From contig CAIYWF010000031.1 of assembly GCA_903929845.1 (NCBI GenBank), positions 1-7,450 of the forward strand: a stretch of DNA of 7,450 nt, given 5' to 3'. The translations under genes and the position numbers were made by a program. The notes under the pieces are model-generated. The model was given only the letters and a program-made list of their open reading frames with translations. It made no database searches and had not been told where the DNA came from. Shown here piece after piece: positions 1-5,086 of this stretch. This stretch comes from an uncultured Chlorobiaceae bacterium (GTDB lineage: Bacteria; Bacteroidota; Chlorobiia; Chlorobiales; Chlorobiaceae). How positions within the stretch are numbered: the first letter of the stretch is position 1; each line of letters starts with the position of its first letter.

Positions 1-213
1 GTCTGCAAAACGAAAAAGCTGAGCAACATGCGCTCTTCGGGCACGGATGAGTCTCTTCGTCTCACTCAGCCGAAAATTCTTTCGCTCGAACAGGCGCTTG
101 AATTTATCAATGATGATGAGTTGCTGGAGGTAACACCCCAGAGCATCAGGCTCAGAAAGAAGATTCTCGATGTGAACCTCAGGGCAAAAGCCACCAAAAA
201 GGCAAATGCTTAG
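1..213 (+). CDS. typA: TypA/BipA ribosome-associated GTPase, C-terminal fragment (5' end outside window)
   Basis: The frame is open from base 1 and ends at TAG 211-213, giving the last 70 residues. The stretch NMRSSGTDESLRL, then SLEQALEFINDDELLEVTP and SIRLRKKIL, is the conserved C-terminal block of TypA/BipA, a translational GTPase related to EF-G that binds the ribosome and aids assembly and stress adaptation. The GTPase domain lies upstream of the window. No intrinsic terminator follows: a hairpin at 241-269 lacks a T tract. The stop codon overlaps, on the other strand, the stop of a bchX tail copy (TAA at 212-210). This suggests that typA and bchX were tail-to-tail neighbours before the island now between them arrived. 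The ATG at 28 is an internal methionine, not the start. Confidence 0.9.
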   Translation, partial: VCKTKKLSNMRSSGTDESLRLTQPKILSLEQALEFINDDELLEVTPQSIRLRKKILDVNLRAKATKKANA

Positions 214-275
214 TTCTCAAAGAAAAGCCTTTTCAGTTGTGTCCGGGCGCTCGCAAGCAGCTCCCGGACGGCTGA
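210..275. repeat. Direct repeat, left copy (bchX 3' end duplication)
   Basis: Bases 210-275 match 2403-2468 in the same orientation at 63 of 66 positions, with an offset of 2193. Bases 215-269 are identical to 2408-2462 (55 bases). The three differences are at 213, 214 and 270. Beyond 275 a weaker resemblance continues for roughly 15 bases if a 2-base gap is allowed. The repeat bounds the restriction-modification island. Confidence 0.95.
210..275 (-). pseudogene. Detached 3'-terminal fragment of bchX
   Basis: On the minus strand this segment encodes SAVRELLASARTQLK followed by RLFFEN and TAA. It is the same tail as the intact BchX ending at 2403 except that the last residue is N instead of I. 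No initiation signal or remaining bchX sequence lies upstream of it (275 towards 480), so it is a fragment and not a gene. Because it touches the typA stop, it probably marks the original end of bchX, while the intact gene now uses the other copy. An alternative is that this copy came from a different strain's bchX. Confidence 0.85.
241..269. repeat. 29-base imperfect palindrome at the inner edge of the left repeat
   Basis: GTCCGGGCGCT pairs with AGCTCCCGGAC around a 7-base centre (252-258), with 10 of 11 pairs (mismatch 248/262). Its right edge, base 269, is exactly where the 55-base identity with the second copy ends. On the plus strand it is not followed by a T run, so it is not a normal intrinsic terminator for typA. 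A shorter palindrome, GAAAAGCCTTTTC, lies at 222-234. Confidence 0.8.
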
Positions 276-650
276 GATTCCTTCTGGCCTCCCCTCTCGA
301 TACCATGGTGCTCGCCATGCCGATTTCCTGGAAAGGAACATTACAGCAATATGCTGGGCGCCAGCCCAGGGAACATGCCTCCAAACAGGATGTACGCATC
401 GACTATTACATCGAGCACGATAATGTGCAGCTTGCGCGAATGTGGGAAAAACACTGTCGTGGTTATCAGACAATAGGATATCGGGTCAGACAACGTCATG
501 CGTAGTCACCAGTATGCATTATGCCAGTATCAAAATAGTGTTGAATACCATGACTGGAATCGTAAAGGCACTATGCTCAGTCGCCTTGATGTATTTGGGA
601 GGTATTGTGAGGCGTAAAAATTCATTATAAAAAGGATTTTAAAAGGTGAA
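276..650. other. Left arm of the island, mostly non-coding
   Basis: No convincing gene lies here. The longest plus-strand frame begins inside the bchX repeat and ends at 505; only 341-418 of it looks protein-like (see the separate entry). Bases 601-720 are visibly AT-rich, as expected just before the promoter of the restriction-modification operon. No hairpin-plus-T-tract, tandem repeat or RNA gene was recognised. Confidence 0.5.
341..476 (+). pseudogene. Possible frameshifted remnant of a polyprenyl glycosylphosphotransferase C-terminus
   Basis: Read in the frame of base 341, the translation gives LQQYAGRQ, then DVRIDYYIEH ending at 418. This resembles the conserved end of bacterial sugar transferases (WbaP/WcaJ type), where a WQVxGR motif is followed by a VxxDxYYIEnWS block. 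One base later, in the next frame (420-476), come SLRECGKNTVVVIRQ and a stop. That recalls the following 'SLxLDLxIlxKTvxvvl' segment of the family. A one-base frameshift would join the two. There is no start and no catalytic region, so at most this is a dead fragment carried in with the island. The resemblance is short and could be chance. Confidence 0.25.
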
Positions 651-679
651 ATGGAATACCGCTCAGGTGCTGTTATAAT
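651..679 (+). promoter_or_regulatory. Extended -10 promoter for the restriction-modification operon
   Basis: A perfect TATAAT lies at 674-679, preceded by TGT (671-673), the extended -10 TGn motif. The best -35 at 17-base spacing is ATGGAA (651-656), only 3 of 6 to consensus, which an extended -10 can tolerate. Transcription would start near 686, leaving a leader of about 70 bases before the methyltransferase ATG. No controller-protein gene or obvious operator repeat was seen in the leader. Confidence 0.55.
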
Positions 680-756
680 CAGAAAAAAATGTAAGTTTGA
701 TTCGCTATGGTATTAAACACGATCCATGAACACCTTATGTCTTTGAACGCTCACCC

Positions 757-1614
757 ATGGAAATAAGAACGGATCTCCACCTTGGAGACTGCACACAAGT
801 ACTCTCAGTTCTGCCGGACGATTCGGTAGACCTGATATTTACCTCTCCGCCTTATGCTGACCAGAGAAAGCAGACTTATGGTGGTTTTCATCCAGATGAC
901 TACGTCGAGTGGTTTTTGCCGATATCCGAGCAACTGCTGAGGGTACTTAAGCCAACCGGTACCTTTGTGCTGAACATCAAAGAGAAGGTTGTCAATGGCG
1001 AACGGAGTACCTACGTAATGGAACTCATTCTGGAGATGCGAAAACAGGGATGGTTCTGGACTGAAGAGTTTATCTGGCACAAAAAAAACTCTTATCCTGG
1101 CAAATGGCCAAATCGCTTCAGGGATTCCTGGGAGCGGCTGATCCAGTTCAATAAAAGCAAACAGTTTTACATGGATCAGGAAGCTGTTATGGTTCCGATG
1201 GGCGACTGGTCAAAGAGTCGGCTCAAAAACCTCAGTGATACTGATAAAGTACGAGATACGTCGAAGGTGGGGAGCGGATTCGGAAAAAACATCTCCAACT
1301 GGCTAGATCGGGAGCTGGCCTATCCGACAAACGTGTTACACCTTGCGACCGAGTGTAACAATAAAAAACACAGTGCTGCATTTCCTGAAGCTCTCCCCGA
1401 ATGGTTTATCAAACTCTTTACCAAAGAGGGCGATACCGTCCTTGATCCCTTTATGGGTTCAGGTACAACCAATGCTGTAGCACAAAGAATGAATCGACAC
1501 TCCATCGGCATTGAAATTGTGGAGGAGTATTACTCCATGGTACAAAAAGAGTTGAAACCTGTTGAACTCTATCTGCTGGAACAAAAAAAAGAATATGACA
1601 CCACTTGCCCTTAA
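757..1614 (+). CDS. Type II DNA methyltransferase, N4-cytosine/N6-adenine, beta class
   Basis: The 285-residue protein transfers a methyl group from S-adenosylmethionine to an exocyclic amino group in DNA, protecting the host from the partner endonuclease. The catalytic motif IV is TSPPY (residues 29-33). The SPPY form is typical of N4-cytosine enzymes, while DPPY is usual for N6-adenine enzymes. The AdoMet-binding motif I, LDPFMGSGT, comes later (229-237), preceded by a motif X-like stretch KHSAAFPEALPEWFIKL (204-220) and followed by GIEI (251-254). The order IV-target region-X-I is the beta class. Residues ~105-200 are likely to hold target recognition. ATG 757 is the first start after an in-frame stop at 727-729; no strong ribosome binding site precedes it. 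The end overlaps the endonuclease gene by 20 bases. The recognition sequence cannot be read from the protein. Confidence 0.92.
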   Translation: MEIRTDLHLGDCTQVLSVLPDDSVDLIFTSPPYADQRKQTYGGFHPDDYVEWFLPISEQLLRVLKPTGTFVLNIKEKVVNGERSTYVMELILEMRKQGWFWTEEFIWHKKNSYPGKWPNRFRDSWERLIQFNKSKQFYMDQEAVMVPMGDWSKSRLKNLSDTDKVRDTSKVGSGFGKNISNWLDRELAYPTNVLHLATECNNKKHSAAFPEALPEWFIKLFTKEGDTVLDPFMGSGTTNAVAQRMNRHSIGIEIVEEYYSMVQKELKPVELYLLEQKKEYDTTCP

Positions 1615-2332
1615 TGACGTCTCGGCTTATGTTGAAAAGAATATTGGCACCTTTCATCAAAAAAGAATAGCAACTCTTGATGATTTGAGTCTCTCAAAAG
1701 TACTGAAAAGGAAGAACCCTTATCTCTTTAAGGCAAAGTCTGTTCTTACTGCCCAAGAGATCGTCAAAGGTCTGGTTGATGCTCATATCTCATCAAACGA
1801 GGAGACTGTTTTTGGTGACTGGCTGGAGGGGCTTGCCATATTTATCAACGGCAAGGTGTATGGCGGCTGGAAATCCGGTATTCCCGGAGTTGATCTTGAG
1901 TTTGACAAGGATGGGAAGCGATTAATCGTCACTATCAAATCGGGCCCGAATTGGGGTAACAGCAGCCAGATTGCCAAGATGAAGTCTGACTTCAAAACAG
2001 CGGCAAAAACTCTGCGAACCAGTAATTCAGGGATTCAGGTTGTTGCAGTCAATGGATGTTGTTACGGAAAGTGCAGTACCCCCGATCAGGGTGACTATTT
2101 CAAATACTGTGGCCAGACCTTTTGGGAGTTCATCTCATCAGAACCAAATCTTTACACCGACCTTATCGATCCATTAGGGCATACAGCGAAGGAGAAAAAC
2201 GACGAATTTTGTCACTCTTATGCCCAGATGATCAACAAATTTACTCAGCAATTTGGTGCGGAGTATTGTGAGGCCAACGGAGCTATCAACTGGAAAAAGC
2301 TGGTAGAGTTCAACTCTTCAGCGGGGAGGTAA
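1595..2332 (+). CDS. Type II restriction endonuclease, PmeII/EcoO109I-like
   Basis: The 245-residue protein is probably the cleaving partner of the upstream methyltransferase. From memory of the family, it resembles PmeII/EcoO109I-type PD-(D/E)XK nucleases. KRKNPYLFKAK (38-48), SSNEETVFGDWLE (66-78), GVDLEF (98-103), TIKSGPNWGNSSQ (113-125) and AVNGCCYGK (151-159) are the conserved-looking blocks. Likely metal-site residues are E69/E70, D100 and K115. The position usually held by D/E two residues before the lysine is T113. The chosen ATG at 1595 overlaps the methyltransferase end by 20 bases, so translation is probably coupled. A TTG at 1562 is in frame but would add 11 residues (MNSICWNKKKN) that lie wholly inside the upstream gene. 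The SD-like sequence before 1595 is weak, consistent with making methyltransferase first. The target site is not known. Confidence 0.78.
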   Translation: MTPLALNDVSAYVEKNIGTFHQKRIATLDDLSLSKVLKRKNPYLFKAKSVLTAQEIVKGLVDAHISSNEETVFGDWLEGLAIFINGKVYGGWKSGIPGVDLEFDKDGKRLIVTIKSGPNWGNSSQIAKMKSDFKTAAKTLRTSNSGIQVVAVNGCCYGKCSTPDQGDYFKYCGQTFWEFISSEPNLYTDLIDPLGHTAKEKNDEFCHSYAQMINKFTQQFGAEYCEANGAINWKKLVEFNSSAGR

Positions 2333-2334
2333 TA

Positions 2335-2532
2335 GTGAATTCCTCTGATGAGGTTACCATTCTGCTCGAAGCTGAAATTGTCAAGGATCAGCCAGAGACT
2401 GGTTATATCTCAAAGAAAAGCCTTTTCAGTTGTGTCCGGGCGCTCGCAAGCAGCTCCCGGACCGCTGATTCCTCCCTGTGGGTCAATTCAGCAATTTCGC
2501 TCACTGCTCTCTTTTCCTGTTCAGCCATCTGA
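2335..2532 (+). CDS. Third island frame, probably a truncated gene fused to antisense bchX
   Basis: A strong Shine-Dalgarno, GGAGG at 2325-2329, stands 5 bases before GTG 2335, just after the endonuclease stop. The first 24 codons (NSSDEVTILLEAEIVKDQPE within them) are unique to the island. From about 2408 the frame reads the bchX 3' end backwards and stops at 2530-2532, for 65 residues. The likely reading is that the island once carried a third gene of the operon, cut at the repeat junction, and that the remaining frame is an accidental fusion. The product is not recognised. A functional small protein is possible but unsupported. Confidence 0.35.
   Translation: MNSSDEVTILLEAEIVKDQPETGYISKKSLFSCVRALASSSRTADSSLWVNSAISLTALFSCSAI
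2403..2468. repeat. Direct repeat, right copy (inside intact bchX)
   Basis: This is the partner of 210-275 (63 of 66 identical; exact over 2408-2462). It forms the last 22 codons of the intact bchX, including its stop, so bchX reads through the island junction without loss. The same imperfect palindrome seen in the left copy is present at 2434-2462. Confidence 0.95.
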
Positions 2533-3506
2533 TATACCTCTTTTTCTTCAGCTCCAAGCTTTTCAATGCACTGCTGCATCTTCAGGTTATCACTGTCAAG
2601 AGCACTATTAATTTTCGGATTGGAAAAAGTTTCTTTTCGTCCAAAAAGCTCATCAGCAGTTGCTGCCAGGGGAGCATCATTACTGACTTCACCAAAAATC
2701 CGGACAAAGCCCATAAAATCAAGACCGACTGCTTCGCAGGGGGTGATACGGTTTTCAAGAATATCCCGAGCAAGTATCTGGAATTTTTCCCAAAGTTCAG
2801 GCAGCCTGACAGCAAAGTCGAAGCTGTCATCCTTATTGCGAGCGTCAGCGCTGTAAGGTACCTTCATGAGTACGGTAATACCTGCCGCTTCAGCATATTT
2901 TTCAGCAATACCACTGCCGTCATCGCGATTGATTATCAGGCCGAGCAGCCGCGATTGCCCCCCGATGGTTCTGAAATAGTTGTTCGCCTGGCAGATATTA
3001 TTTGCCGTAAAGATAGACTGGCGGTCATTGTTGGTTACAAGAATAACCTCCTCACTCAGTGAGCGGGCCAGCGGTGTGGCAAATCCTCCGCAGACAACGT
3101 CACCAAGAAAGTCCATGAGAATGATGTCGAGCTCCCATTTGAAGATCCCGAGCTTTTCAAGCACATCAAATCCCGAGATGATGCCTCTGCCGCCGCAACC
3201 ACGGCCAACCTGTGGCCCGCCAAGCTCAATACCATAAATGGGCTGTGGGAAATCAGGTATATCTCGGCGAAAGACAATATCACTGATTGACACCTGCTGA
3301 TTCAGTGCGTTTTTTTCTGCAAAAACATCCGTCACTGTGGGGAGCGGAATGCCCCCGAAGAGGGAAGTCGTTGAGTCGTGTTTTGGGTCACAGCCAAGTT
3401 GCAGTACCCGTTTGTTCATCATTGCAAACGTGGCGCTGAGGTTCGTTGTCGTGAAACTTTTGCCAATGCCGCCCTTGCCGTAAATAGCGATGGTTCTTGC
3501 TGTCAT
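2403..3506 (-). CDS. bchX: Chlorophyllide a reductase iron protein, subunit X
   Basis: BchX is the ATP-hydrolysing [4Fe-4S] electron donor to BchYZ in chlorophyllide oxidoreductase, which reduces the C7-C8 bond of ring B in bacteriochlorophyll a synthesis; it is a cytoplasmic relative of nitrogenase iron protein. Visible marks are the P-loop GKGGIGKS (10-17), LGCDPKHDST (38-46) and the two cluster cysteines C104 (GCGGRG) and C139 (VVCGG). At 367 residues it seems longer than the core family, with an extra tail. After a linker (~291-310), residues ~311-365 match the sigma-70 region 4 consensus position by position (EKEV, EIAE, AVR, AR..L). The last 21 residues plus stop are duplicated at 210-275. 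It follows bchC by 10 bases. ATG 3506 directly precedes the N-terminal beta strand and P-loop. No intrinsic terminator was found downstream, and the restriction-modification operon points towards it. Confidence 0.95.
   Translation of the reverse strand: MTARTIAIYGKGGIGKSFTTTNLSATFAMMNKRVLQLGCDPKHDSTTSLFGGIPLPTVTDVFAEKNALNQQVSISDIVFRRDIPDFPQPIYGIELGGPQVGRGCGGRGIISGFDVLEKLGIFKWELDIILMDFLGDVVCGGFATPLARSLSEEVILVTNNDRQSIFTANNICQANNYFRTIGGQSRLLGLIINRDDGSGIAEKYAEAAGITVLMKVPYSADARNKDDSFDFAVRLPELWEKFQILARDILENRITPCEAVGLDFMGFVRIFGEVSNDAPLAATADELFGRKETFSNPKINSALDSDNLKMQQCIEKLGAEEKEVYQMAEQEKRAVSEIAELTHREESAVRELLASARTQLKRLFFEI
2434..2462. repeat. 29-base imperfect palindrome at the inner edge of the right repeat
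   Basis: It is identical to 241-269, with 10 of 11 pairs around a 7-base centre. Here it lies in coding sequence, encoding part of VRELLASART on the minus strand. The identity between the repeats ends exactly at base 2462, its edge. Confidence 0.75.
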
Positions 3507-3516
3507 CAGGTCGGGC

Positions 3517-4488
3517 TTATGATTTGTTCTCTTTTTTCCAGAGCAGGATCATTTTGAGGCAGTCTGGATCAGTAAAAGCCTGCACATAGGCCTCCGTGAT
3601 ATCCTCTTCGACGGTGTGCCGATGGGTAAAAATCCTTTCCGCATTAAGTTTGTGCTGTGCGATAAGTTCCCTGACCCGGTCCAGATCACCTTTGGCCCAC
3701 TGTTTGGCCGCAATGAAGGAGAGCTCTTTCTGGAAGGCCTGTGAGTAATCGATGTTGATTCTCTGATAATATCCTCCGAAAATCACGGTTCCGTGAAATT
3801 TCAAAAACCGGAGGCCGGTATCAATTGCACTCATGATGCCGGTACTGTCTATCAGAACGTCAAACTCATGTCCTGCCAGTGCTGCTGAGACGTCTTCAGT
3901 TTCAGGGTCAACCTTCAGGTCGGCAGTTGAGAGGGTCAACCTGTTCTTGTTGGGTTCGGTTGCGGCAACCAGTTTTGCTCCCATAAGCTGTGCCAGTTCT
4001 GCGGCGAGAATGCCGACCGCTCCCTGGCCAAGCACCAGTACTTTCTTGTTTTCAACTTGAGCAAGATCTACAATATGGAGGGCTGTAGCACCAAGCGGCA
4101 GTGCTATGCCTGACTCCGGGTGGTCGAAGTTGTCAAGAACAGTAATACTATCGACAGGGCAGGTGATATACTCCGATGCCCCACCAAAAGCGGCATTGAC
4201 TCCTTCATACCCGAATGATCCAGCTACGTAGGCAAATTTGCCGATCAGGTTCTCGTTGACATGCTCACCCACCTCAATGATCTTTCCGACCGTTTCATAG
4301 CCGGGAATAAAGGGAAAAATAAAGGGCCACGAAGGGATAAGGCCGTTGTAAGCCATTTTTTCCGTGCCGGTACTGATTGACGACCACCAGGTTTCAACCA
4401 GTACATCCGTTGACGAAACGGGCTTCAGGGTCACCTCACTGAGTTCAATCTGGCGAACACCCGTGAAGACAATGGCTTTTGCTTTCAT
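3517..4488 (-). CDS. bchC: 3-hydroxyethyl bacteriochlorophyllide a dehydrogenase
   Basis: BchC oxidises the C3 1-hydroxyethyl group made by BchF to the acetyl group of bacteriochlorophyllide a. The 323-residue protein has the medium-chain dehydrogenase fold. It opens with MKAKAIVFTGVRQIEL, followed by STGTEK (39-44) and the PGYETVG motif (62-68), which replaces the GHE zinc motif of ordinary alcohol dehydrogenases. A Rossmann nucleotide loop GQGAVG (154-159) with an acidic residue after the second strand (ATEPNKNRL) comes next. I chose ATG 4488; a TTG at 4506 is in frame but the six extra residues are not family-like. The gene starts 24 bases after bchF ends and stops 10 bases before bchX, as in one operon. 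Neither start has a clear Shine-Dalgarno. Confidence 0.95.
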   Translation of the reverse strand: MKAKAIVFTGVRQIELSEVTLKPVSSTDVLVETWWSSISTGTEKMAYNGLIPSWPFIFPFIPGYETVGKIIEVGEHVNENLIGKFAYVAGSFGYEGVNAAFGGASEYITCPVDSITVLDNFDHPESGIALPLGATALHIVDLAQVENKKVLVLGQGAVGILAAELAQLMGAKLVAATEPNKNRLTLSTADLKVDPETEDVSAALAGHEFDVLIDSTGIMSAIDTGLRFLKFHGTVIFGGYYQRINIDYSQAFQKELSFIAAKQWAKGDLDRVRELIAQHKLNAERIFTHRHTVEEDITEAYVQAFTDPDCLKMILLWKKENKS

Positions 4489-4512
4489 AATTTTATGCTG
4501 TGTCAAAGGTGA

Positions 4513-4986
4513 TCAGGCCGCTTGACGCTGCTTGAGTTTCTTTTCATTATGCTTTTCAAGAAGCAGACGGATGACGAATTGCGCGGCATTGACAAGATAG
4601 CTCAAATAGGCGAGAAGTGCTGTCCAGATAAGTGTGGTTTTATCAAGTCCGATAAAAAAGAGAACAAAGTAGGAGAGATGCACCACCATGGCGATGGCGC
4701 TGCCGAAATCCTCCCAGAAGAATTCATGAGCAAAGGCAAACTGGCCGAAAACCTCAAGTTCAAAAAAGCCGCCGGTCACAAAAATCAGGACAAGCATGAG
4801 GGTTTTCAGGGTGACAAAAAAGGTGATCCATGCGAAGTTGTCGATTCCGTTGTGGGACTGGTAAAGCCAGGTGACCGTCAGGCCGGCAAGAAACATCACG
4901 AACTGGATAGGCGCAAGGATTCCCTGCACTTTCGTCCAGACTGATGCGTTTCTGCGTTCAAGCTGGTCGGGGGTGTAACGGGGCAT
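4513..4986 (-). CDS. bchF: 3-vinyl bacteriochlorophyllide hydratase
   Basis: BchF adds water to the C3 vinyl group of chlorophyllide, giving the 3-(1-hydroxyethyl) product that BchC oxidises. The protein has 157 residues, about the usual size for BchF. It has a charged N-terminus (TPDQLERRNASVWTKVQGIL), then about four hydrophobic segments (roughly 23-42, 52-72, 96-114, 117-141) and a lysine-rich cytoplasmic end. The stretch FELEVFGQFAFAHEFFWEDF (75-94) is the most conserved-looking part. It is an inner-membrane protein. Green sulfur bacteria also carry the related BchV for chlorosome pigments; the operon with bchC and bchX favours BchF. It is the first gene of the operon, about 50 bases after the predicted transcription start, without a strong ribosome binding site before ATG 4986. 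Confidence 0.93.
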   Translation of the reverse strand: MPRYTPDQLERRNASVWTKVQGILAPIQFVMFLAGLTVTWLYQSHNGIDNFAWITFFVTLKTLMLVLIFVTGGFFELEVFGQFAFAHEFFWEDFGSAIAMVVHLSYFVLFFIGLDKTTLIWTALLAYLSYLVNAAQFVIRLLLEKHNEKKLKQRQAA

Positions 4987-5044
4987 ATTACAATAAGTTC
5001 ACTGGTGGTTGAAAGTCCTTAACTGCGGTGCAAAAAAGTGGTTG

Positions 5045-5073
5045 AATATAGTAAAAATCGGTATGGACGGCAA
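5045..5073 (-). promoter_or_regulatory. Sigma-70-like promoter of the bchF-bchC-bchX operon
   Basis: Reading the minus strand, TTGCCG (5073-5068, 4 of 6 to the -35 consensus) is followed after exactly 17 bases by TATATT (5050-5045, 5 of 6 to the -10 consensus). Transcription would begin near 5038, about 50 bases before bchF. The promoter sits in the 100-base gap after the solute-binding protein gene, whose own terminator is not evident. No convincing operator palindrome was seen. Confidence 0.6.
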
Positions 5074-5086
5074 ACAGTGCTCTATT

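Larger units (their letters stand above)
276..2402. mobile_element. Restriction-modification island inserted between typA and bchX
   Basis: This is the unique DNA between the two copies of the bchX 3' end; one repeat plus the unique part spans 2193 bases. It holds a non-coding left arm (276-756), the methyltransferase, the endonuclease and a short right arm (2333-2402) with the start of a third frame. There is no integrase, transposase or tRNA gene. Restriction-modification gene complexes are known to move and to insert with long target duplications, and this structure fits that description. Site-specific integration by an enzyme encoded elsewhere, or recombination between related strains, would look similar. 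The boundaries are seen directly; the mobility is inferred. Confidence 0.7.

Noticed and set aside
241..269. Hairpin as a terminator for typA
   Set aside because: The stem is followed by GGCTGAGATTCC, with no T tract on the plus strand. In the other copy it lies within coding sequence.
206..505. A 99-codon plus-strand frame as an intact gene
   Set aside because: Its first third is the antisense of the bchX repeat and it has no ribosome binding site; only a short inner part resembles any protein.
276..2402. Integrase, transposase, tRNA, CRISPR or toxin-antitoxin genes in the island
   Set aside because: Looked for on both strands; only the methyltransferase, the endonuclease and fragments could be supported.
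2478..3062. A 194-codon plus-strand frame opposite bchX
   Set aside because: It is antisense to the conserved bchX coding region, has no recognisable motif or start signal, and its composition is explained by bchX codons read backwards.
4522..4944. A 140-codon plus-strand frame opposite bchF
   Set aside because: It is highly charged and low in hydrophobic residues, as expected from reading a membrane protein gene backwards; bchF is clearly the real gene.
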